From: CAVSKL01 sp963728475 [NCBI: Candidatus Eiseniibacteriota bacterium] | GTDB taxonomy: Bacteria > Eisenbacteria > RBG-16-71-46 > JABDJR01 | Reading direction: 5' to 3' | Assembly (NCBI GenBank): GCA_963728475.1 | Contig: CAVSKL010000001.1 | Coordinates: 62,001-126,000 of the forward strand | DNA: 64,000 nt | Part shown: positions 1 through 9,342 of the stretch, piece by piece | Position numbering within the stretch: the first letter of the stretch is position 1 | How the letters are laid out: every line of letters starts with the position of its first letter | Notes under the pieces: model-generated | The model's database searches: none | What the model saw: the letters and a program-made list of their open reading frames with translations, nothing else | Told to the model about the DNA's origin: nothing | Made by a program: the position numbers and the translations under genes

Positions 1-99
1 GCCGCCGATACAATTAAAAATCCATCGTCGGCTCACCTTACATGGGAATCGTCAAATATTCCGACATGGCTCCGACGGCCGGGAGGCGGGGTTTCTTGG

Positions 100-115
100 T
101 TGACAGTTCAGTCAA
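100..115. promoter_or_regulatory. Probable TetR-family operator upstream of the regulator gene
   Basis: The sequence TTGACAGTTCAGTCAA is an inverted repeat: TTGAC and GTCAA flank a 6-base centre. It lies 55 bases before the ATG of the TetR gene, and its first six bases match a consensus -35 box, so binding here could block transcription. A related palindrome occurs at 964-983 on the other side of the gene. Autoregulation is inferred. Confidence 0.5.
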
Positions 116-170
116 TCACGCCGACCCTCCGGGGGTCGGCGGCTCCCCACCGCCGCGGGAGACGAGGAGC

Positions 171-893
171 ATGAGCACGAAACCAGCCGAGTACAAGGCC
201 GCCAGGACCCGGGACGCGGAACGGACCCAGGCGCAGATCCTGCTCGCCGCGCGAGACGAGTTCGCCGAGCATGGCTTCGCGGGAGCTCGCACCGGGCGCA
301 TCGCCAAGGCGGCCCGGGTGCCGCAGGGCCTTCTCTACCACTACTTCGCGAGCAAGGAAGCCCTCTTCCAGGCGGTCAAGCTTGACACCCTCCGGCCCTA
401 TTTCCAGGCCACGGTGGATCTCCTACGGAGCCATCCGGAGGACGGGAGTCCCGAGGGCATTCTCGAGAACGCGATCCGGACCTATTTCGACTTCCTCCGC
501 CGGAACCCCCCCGTGGTGCGGCTCATGGCCTGGTGGGTGGCGGAGCGGGGCCGGGAACAGGGTGCGGTCATGGCCCAGGACCAGAGCTACGATCCGCCCA
601 TGCAGCTGGGCGCACAGCGGATCGCCGAGGCGCAGAGGGCCGGGTACATCAATCCGACCCTCGATCCGGAGGCGGTGATCCGGAGCTTCCTCGCCCTCTG
701 CGACCACTGGCACATGACCTTCGGCCGGTGCTGTGGCGGGACCTCGATCGACTTCAGGGACCCCCGGGCGGTGGCGGCGGCGCACGACGCCGCCCTCGAC
801 CACATCGTGAACCTGGTGCTCGAAGGCTCCCTCACCGAGGCGGGGGCCCGGCTCCGCCGGGAACGCCTCCAGAACGAAGCCGAGGAGGGCTGA
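171..893 (+). CDS. TetR/AcrR family transcriptional regulator
   Basis: A 240-residue DNA-binding repressor of the TetR family. Residues about 15-65 form the helix-turn-helix domain: the block from TQAQILLAARDEFAEHGFAG through LLYHYFASKEALF is the family signature. The rest is the helical ligand-binding and dimerisation domain, whose ligand cannot be read. The ATG at 171 is chosen because the upstream extension in the same frame has no family similarity and would run through the palindromic operator at 100-115. The downstream neighbour is the remnant of a TolC-type outer-membrane efflux gene. TetR regulators commonly sit beside RND efflux operons, so this one probably once controlled an efflux pump that has since decayed. 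Confidence 0.9.
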   Translation: MSTKPAEYKAARTRDAERTQAQILLAARDEFAEHGFAGARTGRIAKAARVPQGLLYHYFASKEALFQAVKLDTLRPYFQATVDLLRSHPEDGSPEGILENAIRTYFDFLRRNPPVVRLMAWWVAERGREQGAVMAQDQSYDPPMQLGAQRIAEAQRAGYINPTLDPEAVIRSFLALCDHWHMTFGRCCGGTSIDFRDPRAVAAAHDAALDHIVNLVLEGSLTEAGARLRRERLQNEAEEG

Positions 894-963
894 GTCCCGC
901 CCCCCGAGGAGAAGGGCGGAACCTCGATGCCATCGCAGGCGGATCTACCTGTGTTCATCGAAC

Positions 964-983
964 TACTGACTGAGTTTTCAGTA
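964..983. promoter_or_regulatory. Second TetR-type palindrome, before the efflux remnant
   Basis: TACTGACTGAGTTTTCAGTA has arms TACTGA and TCAGTA around an 8-base centre. It shares the TGACTGA core with one half of the 100-115 palindrome. It sits just upstream of the decayed TolC-like reading frame, where the operator of the lost efflux operon would be expected. Confidence 0.4.
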
Positions 984-989
984 AACAAA

Positions 990-1334
990 TCTCGATCCTT
1001 ATCCCCGTCCCGGGACGCCGCCGAGCACGGTCGCCGGCGCCGCCGGTGGGTCCTGGCCGGGGGGGCCCTCGCCCCGGCGCGGGCGCGGCCCACCATCACC
1101 CTGGCCGAGGTGCCGGAGCACACCGCCGCCGGGAACCCCCCCGTGGCCGCCGAGGAGCACGACCTGGACGCGAGCGAGGCCGGGCTGGCCGCAAGGCCGG
1201 CGCGGCTTCCCGCGCTCGCCCTGGAAGGCGGGTCCGCCAGCACCGACGACCCATTAGCGACCCTCGGACTGGACATGCCCGACGCCGGCGGCCTCGCCGC
1301 GCTCGCTGGCGCCGGCGGGCAACGCGGGCCGTAA
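990..1334 (+). pseudogene. Decayed TolC-family outer-membrane efflux protein, N-terminal remnant
   Basis: The open frame on this strand contains, from about base 1092, the segments TITLAEV, AAEEHDLDASEAG and ARLPALALEGGSASTDDP. This matches the opening of TolC-family proteins: a leading LxEAxxxAxxxNP motif, then an aaexdldaaeaglraaraa helix, then LPxLxLxGxy. Before it lies an arginine-rich stretch followed by WVLAGGALAPARA, which looks like a damaged signal peptide. The frame ends at 1334 after only the first part of the roughly 400-residue family, with proline substitutions in what should be helices. From 1335 to 1558 I see no gene. Its place beside a TetR gene and a palindrome supports an abandoned efflux operon. 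Start is approximate. Confidence 0.55.
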
Positions 1335-1558
1335 ACAGATGTCGGCGGCTTCGGCCGCCCGGCCGTCGCAGCCGGTGGCCGAGACGGCCGAAGCGGGGGT
1401 GGATCGGGCGGGAGGCGCACCGACCCGGGCTCGACGATGAACGCCGGGGGCGGCCGCTCCCCGCGCAAGAAGAATCCCGTTACCAGGCGGTACCCAGCGG
1501 GCCGACGTGAGTTCGCGCCCGGTGAGGGCGTGAAAGCCGGCGGAGCCGTCGAACCGTC

Positions 1559-1723
1559 TCAGCTCTTCTTCCCGGTGTGGACCTGGATCCCCCCCCAGTA
1601 CCGCTCCACGTTCCGACTCGAGCACTTGGGGCAGCGAACCTTGGCGGGGACGTATTGGGCAACGGAGCGGTCGATCTCGAAGCGCTTCCGGCAATCCTTG
1701 CACTTGAACTCGTAGATGGGCAT
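1559..1723 (-). CDS. FmdB-family zinc-ribbon protein
   Basis: A 54-residue protein beginning MPIYEFKCKDC, the standard opening of the FmdB putative regulatory family. Two CxxC knuckles, CKDC and CPKC, form one zinc ribbon. The C-terminal tail is short and basic (VHTGKKS). The ATG at 1723 is chosen because MPIYEF is the conserved N-terminus; the longer in-frame extension upstream has no similarity. Function of the family is not firmly known; members are proposed transcriptional or amidase-associated regulators. It is a single gene facing away from the TRAP transporter genes. Confidence 0.85.
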   Translation of the reverse strand: MPIYEFKCKDCRKRFEIDRSVAQYVPAKVRCPKCSSRNVERYWGGIQVHTGKKS

Positions 1724-1893
1724 GGCCTCGTCCTCCCTCTCCCGGTCCGAGGATACACCCGCCCTTCGCCGGCAGGAACTCCGTTCCGGCCCCCCGGCGG
1801 GACCCGGCCCAAGAGGCGCAACATCTTGAGTCCCGCCCTTCGAGCGGCTAATCTCCACCCGCTTCAACGCCGACTTCGGAAGGAGGCCGCTTC

Positions 1894-2450
1894 GTGCACC
1901 GCTGGCTCCGCCTGTCCCGCGCCATCGACGTCATGAACGACCGGATCGGGCGGGCCATCGCCTGGCTCGCCCTGGCCATGGTCCTGATCGGCGCCTTCAA
2001 CGCGGTGGCCCGGTACGGCGGCCGCTTCCTGGGGGTGAACCTGAGCTCCAACGCCTACCTGGAGCTCCAGTGGTACCTCTTCAGCCTCCTCTTCCTGCTC
2101 GGCGCCGCCTACGCGCTCCTTCACAACGCCCACGTGCGGGTGGACGTGGTCTACGCCCGCCGCTCCCGCCGGGTCCGCGCCTGGATCAACATCCTGGGCA
2201 CGCTTCTCTTCCTCTTCCCCTTCAGCACGGTGATGCTGATCGTGGCCTGGCCCTCGGTCCGGAACTCGTGGGCGATCCACGAGATGTCGCCCGACCCGGG
2301 GGGCTCCCCCGCTACCCGATCAAGTCCGTGCTCCTGGCCGCGTTCGTGCTGGTGATCGTCCAGGGGATTTCCGAGCTGATCAAGCAGGTGGCGATCCTGC
2401 GCGGGGTCCTGGCCGACCCGCTCGAGTCCGAGACCCTGGAGGGCGTGTGA
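1894..2450 (+). CDS. dctQ: TRAP transporter small membrane subunit DctQ, with an apparent frameshift
   Basis: Small four-helix membrane subunit of a tripartite ATP-independent periplasmic transporter. The frame opens with GTG at 1894 behind a strong GGAAGGAGG ribosome site, and shows hydrophobic segments beginning AWLALAMVLIGAFNA, WYLFSLLFLLGAAYA and LFLFPFSTVMLIVAW. Near base 2298 the frame must change at a run of six G: one more G would restore ...SPDPGGLPRYPIKSVLLAAF and the fourth helix VLLAAFVLVIVQGISELIK, ending at the TGA at 2448-2450. That TGA overlaps the start of dctM by four bases. About 185 residues when restored, the normal family size. A sequencing or assembly error is likeliest; a real inactivating mutation is possible. 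Confidence 0.8.
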
Positions 2451-3769
2451 GCCCCGATCTCCTCGCCCCCTTGATGTTCCTGGTGGTGCTGGTCTTCATC
2501 TTCACCGGCTTCCCGGTGGCGTTCGCCCTGGGCGGAACCGCCATGCTCTTCGCCTGGATCGGGGTCCAGGGGGGCTTCTTCCACTGGGGGCTCCTCTACG
2601 CCCTTCCCGAGCGAACCTACGGAGTGATGCAGAACCTGGTGCTGCTGGCGGTGCCGTTCTTCATCTTCATGGGCACCATGCTCCAGAAATCCCGCCTGGC
2701 CGAGGACCTCCTGAAGACCATCGGCATGCTGTTCGGGCCGCTCCGGGGCGGGTTGGCCATGGCGGTGGTGTTCGTGGGGGCGCTCCTGGCCGCGGCCACC
2801 GGCGTGGTGGGGGCGTCGGTGGTGGCGATGGGCCTCATCTCGCTCCCGGTCATGCTCCACTACCGCTATTCTCACGAGCTCTCGGCCGGGATCATCGCCG
2901 CCAGCGGGACCCTCGGTCAGATCATCCCTCCCAGCGTGGTGCTGGTGGTGCTCGCCGACCAGATGGGGGTATCGGTGGGCGATCTCTTCGTGGGGGCGCT
3001 GGTGCCGGGGGTGATGCTGGCGGTCTTCTACGCGGTGTACGTGGGGGGAGTGGCCTTCTTCCGCCCCGGGCTCGCGCCGGCGCTACCCGCCGCCGAGCGC
3101 GACCTCTCCGGGGCCGCGCTCCTCCGCCGGGTGGGGCTGGTGATGGTGCCGCCTCTGGTGCTGATCGTGCTCGTGCTCGGGAGCATCTTCGCCGGCATCG
3201 CCACCCCCACCGAGGCGGGCGCGCTGGGCTCGGTGGGAGCGATGGCGCTCGCGCTCGCCAACCGGCGCCTCAGCGCGCGCGCGATCCGCGAGACCTGCGT
3301 GGAGACCACCAAGCTCACCTCGATGGTGGTGTTCCTGCTGATCGGCTCCACCGCGTTCACGCTGGTCTTCCGGGGGCTGAACGGCGACCTCTGGATCGAA
3401 TCGCTCCTCACCGGCCTCCCCGGCGGCCGGATCGGATTCCTGATCCTGGGAAACCTCGCGATCTTCCTCCTCGGCTTCTTCATCGACTTCTTCGAGATCG
3501 CCTTCATCATCCTGCCGCTCCTGGTCCCGGCGGCGCGGAAGCTGGGGATCGACCTGGTCTGGTTCGGGGTGGTGATCGGGATGAATCTCCAGACCTCGTT
3601 CCTCACCCCGCCCTTCGGCTTCGCCCTCTTCTACCTGCGCGGGGTGGCGCCGCCGAAGGTGACCACGCCCGAGATCTACCGCGGGGTGGTGCCCTTCATC
3701 GGGATCCAGCTCCTGGCCCTGATCCTGGTGTGCGCGTTCCCGGGGCTGGTGAACGGCCTTCTGCACTAG
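2447..3769 (+). CDS. dctM: TRAP transporter large permease subunit DctM
   Basis: 440-residue integral membrane permease of a TRAP transporter, the family's usual length, with about twelve hydrophobic segments. Family features include the GLISLPVMLHYRYSHELSAG and GTLGQIIPPSVVLVVLAD blocks and the C-terminal LTPPFGFALFYLRG motif. It uses the sodium gradient to import an organic acid delivered by the DctP binding protein. The GTG start at 2447 overlaps the dctQ stop (GTGA), so the two are translationally coupled. The binding protein gene lies immediately downstream but on the opposite strand. Confidence 0.95.
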   Translation: MSPDLLAPLMFLVVLVFIFTGFPVAFALGGTAMLFAWIGVQGGFFHWGLLYALPERTYGVMQNLVLLAVPFFIFMGTMLQKSRLAEDLLKTIGMLFGPLRGGLAMAVVFVGALLAAATGVVGASVVAMGLISLPVMLHYRYSHELSAGIIAASGTLGQIIPPSVVLVVLADQMGVSVGDLFVGALVPGVMLAVFYAVYVGGVAFFRPGLAPALPAAERDLSGAALLRRVGLVMVPPLVLIVLVLGSIFAGIATPTEAGALGSVGAMALALANRRLSARAIRETCVETTKLTSMVVFLLIGSTAFTLVFRGLNGDLWIESLLTGLPGGRIGFLILGNLAIFLLGFFIDFFEIAFIILPLLVPAARKLGIDLVWFGVVIGMNLQTSFLTPPFGFALFYLRGVAPPKVTTPEIYRGVVPFIGIQLLALILVCAFPGLVNGLLH

Positions 3770-3778
3770 CCGCCCCTC

Positions 3779-3804
3779 GAAGAACCGGTTTCGGCCGCGC
3801 CCGG

Positions 3805-3807
<3 letters not shown>
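3779..3807. repeat. Intergenic repeat, copy A of four
   Basis: A roughly 29-base element reading gaagaACCGGtttCGGCCGC then GCCCGGTC. It resembles copies at 23789-23818, 46670-46700 and 58382-58410. All begin within about 30 bases after a stop codon. This copy lies between the convergent dctM and dctP and overlaps the last codon of dctP. Confidence 0.45.
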
Positions 3808-4902
<1,095 letters not shown>

Positions 4903-5051
4903 GACCACCTCCAGGTGAACGGGATGCGCCCAACCATGCCACGGGCCCGGGGATTCTTCAATCGCCCCCGCGCGAAGGCCGGTATAAGATCGTGCCGCCC
5001 GGCCGGGGCCCCGCCGGGCGGCACGGCGCTTCCGGGGGAGCCAGGCGCACG

Positions 5052-5732
5052 ATGGGCATACCGCTTCGGGACATCCAGGAACGGCGGACCTTTCCCTACG
5101 TCAACGTCGCGTTGATCGTGGCGAACTTCCTCGCCTTCTTCTACGAGCTCTCGCTCGGTCCCCACCTCCAGGGCTTCCTGGTGCAGTCGGCGTTCGTCCC
5201 GTCGGAGTACCTGGGCGCGGGCCGCCCCTTCGCGGGAACGGGCTCGATCCTGATTTCCATGTTCCTCCACGGGGGCTGGGCCCACATCGGCGGGAACATG
5301 CTCTACCTCTGGATCTTCGGCGACAACGTGGAGGACCGGCTGGGGCATTTCCGGTACCTGGTCGCCTACCTGGCCATGGGCTGGATCGCCTCCATGAGCC
5401 ATGCCCTGGCCAACCCCGGGTCCGCCGTCCCCTCGATCGGGGCCAGCGGGGCGATCGCCGGGGTGCTGGGAGCGTACCTGGTCCTCTTCCCCCGGGCCCG
5501 GGTGCTGACCCTCGTCCCCATCGGCTTCTTCATCCGCCTGGCCGAGCTTCCCGCCATTCTCGTCCTGGGCTTCTGGTTCGTGCTCCAGATCTTCAACGGG
5601 GCGATGTCCCTGGGAGCGGCCAGCGCCCAGACCACCGGCGTGGCCTGGTGGGCGCACATCGGCGGGTTCGCGGCCGGGCTGGTGCTGGGGGCGATCCTCC
5701 GGGTGGCCGGGGACCGCCGCGCTCCGGCCTGA
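5052..5732 (+). CDS. Rhomboid family intramembrane serine protease
   Basis: 226-residue polytopic membrane protein. Six or seven hydrophobic segments are visible. The serine nucleophile is Ser132 in GASGAIAG and the catalytic histidine is His202 in AHIGGFAAG, the rhomboid dyad. HGGWAHIGGNMLYLWIFG carries the conserved HxGGNMxxL motif that supports the oxyanion site. It cleaves membrane proteins within the bilayer; the substrate is not evident. The ATG at 5052 has a weak purine-rich site (GGGGGAG) upstream and gives the canonical short cytoplasmic N-terminus (IPLRDIQERRTFPYVN). No operon partner overlaps it. Confidence 0.93.
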   Translation: MGIPLRDIQERRTFPYVNVALIVANFLAFFYELSLGPHLQGFLVQSAFVPSEYLGAGRPFAGTGSILISMFLHGGWAHIGGNMLYLWIFGDNVEDRLGHFRYLVAYLAMGWIASMSHALANPGSAVPSIGASGAIAGVLGAYLVLFPRARVLTLVPIGFFIRLAELPAILVLGFWFVLQIFNGAMSLGAASAQTTGVAWWAHIGGFAAGLVLGAILRVAGDRRAPA

Positions 5733-5914
5733 ACCGCCTCCGCCATCCCCGGGTCCCGCCGGCGGCGCCCGGGTTGGCCAGGCCCCCGCCTCGCCCCGGG
5801 TATTCCCCCGGGGCCGGTTTCCGTCTATCCTTTCATGATCGCATCCTGGCCCGTAGCGGCGCTCATCCCTCCGTCGCTCATTCCCTGAATCCGGCAGACA
5901 AGGAGACCCTCGGC

Positions 5915-6709
5915 ATGAACCGCTCGATGTCCGCTGCGGCGGCCTTCGCCGCGATCCTCGGCGCTTCTCTCCTCTTTCCCGCCCGCGGAGCCGCTCCGCA
6001 GGAGAAACCGGCGCCCCCCCGGGGAGAGCAGGAAGAGGGGTTCAAGAACCTGAAGGTCTTCCCCAAGGACATCCCCCACGACGACCTCATCGCGGCCATG
6101 CGCGGGTTCGCGGGGGCGCTCGGGGTCCGCTGCGACTTCTGCCACATGGACGACGCCGCCCATCCTCATCACCTGGACTTCGCCTCCGACGGCAAGGACA
6201 CCAAGAAGATCGCCCGGGTGATGATGAAGATGAACGGGGACATCAACGCCCAGTACATCTCCACGCTCGACCTGAAGAAGGCCGACGCCATGCAGGTCAA
6301 GTGCGTGACCTGCCACCGGGGGCTCCCGATCCCGCGGGACATCGGAGACGTGGTCGCCGACACCCTCGAGGCCAACGGTCCCGACGCCGCCGCCGCCACC
6401 TACAAGACCCTGCGCGATCAGTACTACGGAAGCGCCAGCTACGACTTCAGCGAGGGGGCGCTCAACGACCTCGCCGAGCAGCTCGCGGCCAAGGAGAAGC
6501 TGGACGAGGCGGTCCAGGTGCTGAAGCTCAACCAGCAGTATTACCCCGACTCGTCCCGGATCTACTCCATGCTCGGCCAGATCTACGCCGGGCAGGGAAA
6601 GAAGGATGAGGCGGTGACGGCCATGCAGAAGGCGATCTCGCTCGATCCGCAGAACCCGCGGCTCAAGCAGATGCTGGACCGGATCCAGAACGGCGGGGGG
6701 AACCGCTAG
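5915..6709 (+). CDS. Reaction-centre-type multihaem c cytochrome with TPR tail
   Basis: 264-residue secreted protein. Residues 1-27 are a signal peptide ending near ARGA. Two haem c sites are present, CDFCH (Cys73) and CVTCH (Cys130), within the sequence NLKVFPKDIPHDDLIAAMRG typical of the photosynthetic reaction-centre cytochrome c subunit fold. Residues about 185-260 form TPR helices (LKLNQQYYPDSSRIYSMLGQ, AMQKAISLDPQNPRLKQML). Full reaction-centre cytochromes bind four haems, so this is a shortened form. No photosystem gene is nearby. Comparable proteins occur in non-phototrophic Acidobacteria and Gemmatimonadota; periplasmic electron transfer is the likely role. Confidence 0.85.
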   Translation: MNRSMSAAAAFAAILGASLLFPARGAAPQEKPAPPRGEQEEGFKNLKVFPKDIPHDDLIAAMRGFAGALGVRCDFCHMDDAAHPHHLDFASDGKDTKKIARVMMKMNGDINAQYISTLDLKKADAMQVKCVTCHRGLPIPRDIGDVVADTLEANGPDAAAATYKTLRDQYYGSASYDFSEGALNDLAEQLAAKEKLDEAVQVLKLNQQYYPDSSRIYSMLGQIYAGQGKKDEAVTAMQKAISLDPQNPRLKQMLDRIQNGGGNR

Positions 6710-6971
6710 CCCGACTTTGGTGGCGGTGGCCCGGCCGTGCGGCCGGCGGGAAGGGGGCGGCGGTTCGCACTCCGTCCGGCCGTCGCCGCTGATCCCGCGC
6801 GTGCTACCGGTCAGCGCGATGTGGTACCCGAGGCGTGTGCGTCCCGACGCAAGGCGATTGTCCGCGCCGCCCGCCGGGTGGAGTCAATCGAAAACAGTGT
6901 GGCAGATTGTTGTCGCTTGTACCCCGGGCTCCCGCACAGGCATACGGAAACAATACATAAATGGGATCCAT

Positions 6972-8210
6972 TCACGTTCCCGTATCGACGTGTTCGCCCC
7001 CCCCGAGCGCCGCGCATACCCGCCGGTAGGCCTCGCGGAAGGGGATCCCCTCGTCGCGCACCATCCGGTAGGCGCGCTCCGCGGCCAGGAGCGAGGGATC
7101 CATGGCCCCCCGGAGCCGCTCCTCGCGGAACCGCACCCCGGGCACCGCGTGGGCCAGCAGCGCCGCAGTGTCCCGCGCCGAGTCCATCCCCCGGAAGAGA
7201 GGCTTCTTGATGAGCTGCAGGTCGCGGTGGTAACCCGACGGCATCTTGGCGGTGATCGCCAGGACCTCGGCCAGGGCCGCGGCCGCCTCGCCGCTCCGGC
7301 CGCGCGCCAGCTCGAACAGATCCGGGTTCCGCTTCTGCGGCATCATCGAGGACCCGGTGGTGACGGCGGCGGGAAGGGCCACGAACCCGAACTCCGCGGT
7401 GGCGAATAGGCAGAGGTCGGCGGCCAGCCGGCCCAGGTCCTGGGCCAGGAGCGACGCTTCGAAGAGCGCGGCCGCCTCGGCCTTGCCGCGGGAGAGCTGG
7501 ACCGAGGTCACCGGCTCCTGCGTCTCCGCGAATCCCAGTAACGCGGTGGTGCGGTCACGGTCGAGTTCCAGCGCCGGGACCCCGTAGCCCGCGGCCGAAC
7601 CCAGGGGGTTGCGGTCGGCCCGCCGGCGCGCCGCCCGGAGGCCGGTGGCGTCGTCCCGGAGTTCGGCGGCGTAGGCCCCGGCCCAGAGGCCGACGGTGGA
7701 GGGCATCGCCCGCTGGAGGTGGGTATAGCCGGGCATGGGGAGCGTGCCCTGGTCCGCGGCGAGCGCGTCCAGCGCCGCCGCCACCGACTCCGCCTCGGCG
7801 GCGAGACCGTCCAGCGCGTCGAGCAGCCACAGGCGGAGCGCCGCCATCACCTGGTCGTTGCGGGAGCGCCCCAGGTGGATGCGCCGTCCCGCTTCGCCCA
7901 CCCGCTCCACCAGCCGGTTTTCGAGCGCGGTGTGGGCGTCCTCCTCCTCCAGCGCCACCCGCCACTCGCCGCGGGCGTGGCTCCCGGCCAGATCCCGGAG
8001 CGCACCCTGGAGAGCGTCCAGATCGGCGGCGCTCAGGTAGCCTGCCTGGTGGAGCATGATCGCGTGCGCGATCGAGGCGCGGACGTCGTGGGTTACCAGC
8101 CGGTTGTCCAGCTCGTGGTCCTCCCCCGCGGTGTAGCGGAGGACGATCCGGTCCAGGGGTTCCCCCCGGTCCCACAGACGCGGGGCGCCGGCGGCGGTTT
8201 CGGATTTCAT
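6972..8210 (-). CDS. argH: Argininosuccinate lyase
   Basis: 412-residue enzyme of the aspartase/fumarase superfamily that splits argininosuccinate into arginine and fumarate, the last arginine step. The superfamily signature GSSMMPQKRNPD is present and carries the flexible catalytic loop. Other matches are HLGRSRNDQV, TAHTALENRL-type and MPGYTHLQRAMPST blocks. The family is usually about 450-470 residues; this copy lacks part of the C-terminal helical region but its catalytic core is complete. It is the last gene of the minus-strand arginine operon, 41 bases after the deacetylase gene. The 262 bases between its stop and the convergent cytochrome gene hold no gene that I can see. Confidence 0.95.
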   Translation of the reverse strand: MKSETAAGAPRLWDRGEPLDRIVLRYTAGEDHELDNRLVTHDVRASIAHAIMLHQAGYLSAADLDALQGALRDLAGSHARGEWRVALEEEDAHTALENRLVERVGEAGRRIHLGRSRNDQVMAALRLWLLDALDGLAAEAESVAAALDALAADQGTLPMPGYTHLQRAMPSTVGLWAGAYAAELRDDATGLRAARRRADRNPLGSAAGYGVPALELDRDRTTALLGFAETQEPVTSVQLSRGKAEAAALFEASLLAQDLGRLAADLCLFATAEFGFVALPAAVTTGSSMMPQKRNPDLFELARGRSGEAAAALAEVLAITAKMPSGYHRDLQLIKKPLFRGMDSARDTAALLAHAVPGVRFREERLRGAMDPSLLAAERAYRMVRDEGIPFREAYRRVCAALGGGEHVDTGT

Positions 8211-8251
8211 GCGAGGACTCCGATCGGGACGGCGGTCGCGGCCGGCGCCGG

Positions 8252-9342
8252 TCAGGCGCGGGCCCCGGCCCCCAGGAAAGCGCCGTAGCCGAGAACGGCC
8301 GCTTCGTAGAAGCGGGCGCCCTCCAGGATTTCCGACTCCAGCACGAACTCGTCCGGGGTGTGGGACCGCTCACTCCGCCCCGGCCCCGCCTTGATCCCGG
8401 GGATGCCGGGAAAGGCGATGAGGTCCGACACCCCGCGCGAGCCAAAGAGCTTCGCCTCCGGGCGCGCGGCCGCCGCCGCCCGCACCAGGGGATGCCCCGG
8501 GTCCACCGCGCAGGGGCGGATGCGGTCGCTCCGCACCCGGACGTCGGAGCGGAGCGCGCGGCGGAGGCGCTCCACGATCTCGCCCGGGGCGGGCGCGGGA
8601 TTGGTGCGCACGTCCACCACCGCGACCGCCTCGACCGGCACCATGTTCCGGGCGCCGCCCCCCGCGATCACCGTGGGCACCGCGGTCACCGGTCCCAGGA
8701 AGAGATCGTCGGGCCCCAGGGTCATCGACTCCAGCCCGGCCAGGTCGCGGGCCAGGATCTCGATCGGGTTCCCGGTGCCGAGGGCGCGGGCGTGGGCGGC
8801 GTGCCCCCCTCGCCCCGCGCGACGAACTCCAGCACCAGGAGCCCCTTCTGCGCCACCGCCACGTCGAGCCCGGTGGGCTCCCCCACGACCACCGCCTCGG
8901 GATGGATCCCCCGGGCGCGGAGAAAGTCCACTGCGGCCGCGCTCCCCGCGTTGGTGGTCTCCTCCTCCGCGGCCAGGACGAGCGCCACCGTGATCCCCAG
9001 GTCGCCGCGAGCGGCCAGTCGCAGGAAGGCGGCGGCCATGGCCGCCGCCGACGCCTTGGCGTCGTTGCTGCCCAGGCCGAACACCCGGCCCTCCACCGTC
9101 TCCACCACCCACGGGTCCCGGGTCCAGGCCGCGGTGGGAGGAACGGTGTCGAGGTGGGTGTCCAGCACCACCGCCGGACCGGAACCGGCCAGCGCCACCA
9201 CCGTCGAGCCCACCCGGTTCACCGCGATGCCGGCCCGGCGAAGCGCCTCCGCCGCGAATTCCGCGGCGCGATCCTCCCCGCCCGAAACCGACGGGATCGC
9301 GGTCAGCCCGCGGTGGAAGGCGAGCAGCCCGGGATCGGTCAC
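8252..9342 (-). CDS. argE: M20 peptidase-family N-acetyl-amino-acid deacetylase (ArgE/LysK-like), with an apparent frameshift
   Basis: Zinc deacetylase of the M20 family; in this operon it should release acetate from N-acetylcitrulline (or N-acetylornithine). The N-terminal part starts with GTG at 9342, overlapping the argB stop, and shows LDTHLDTVPP, GLGSNDAKASAAA and LAAEEETTNAG: His, Asp and the catalytic Glu with the metal-binding Glu. The C-terminal part continues in another frame as GHAAHARALGTGNPIEILAR and ends VLGYGAFLGAGARA. The break is near 8804-8809 at six C (six G on the coding strand); one more base joins VARGEGG to GHAAHA exactly. Restored length is about 363 residues, normal for the family. 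Sequence error is likeliest. Confidence 0.85.

Noticed and set aside
42-170. N-terminal extension of the TetR gene
   Set aside because: It would translate through the palindromic operator and promoter region and has no similarity to the family, whose N-terminus fits the ATG at 171.
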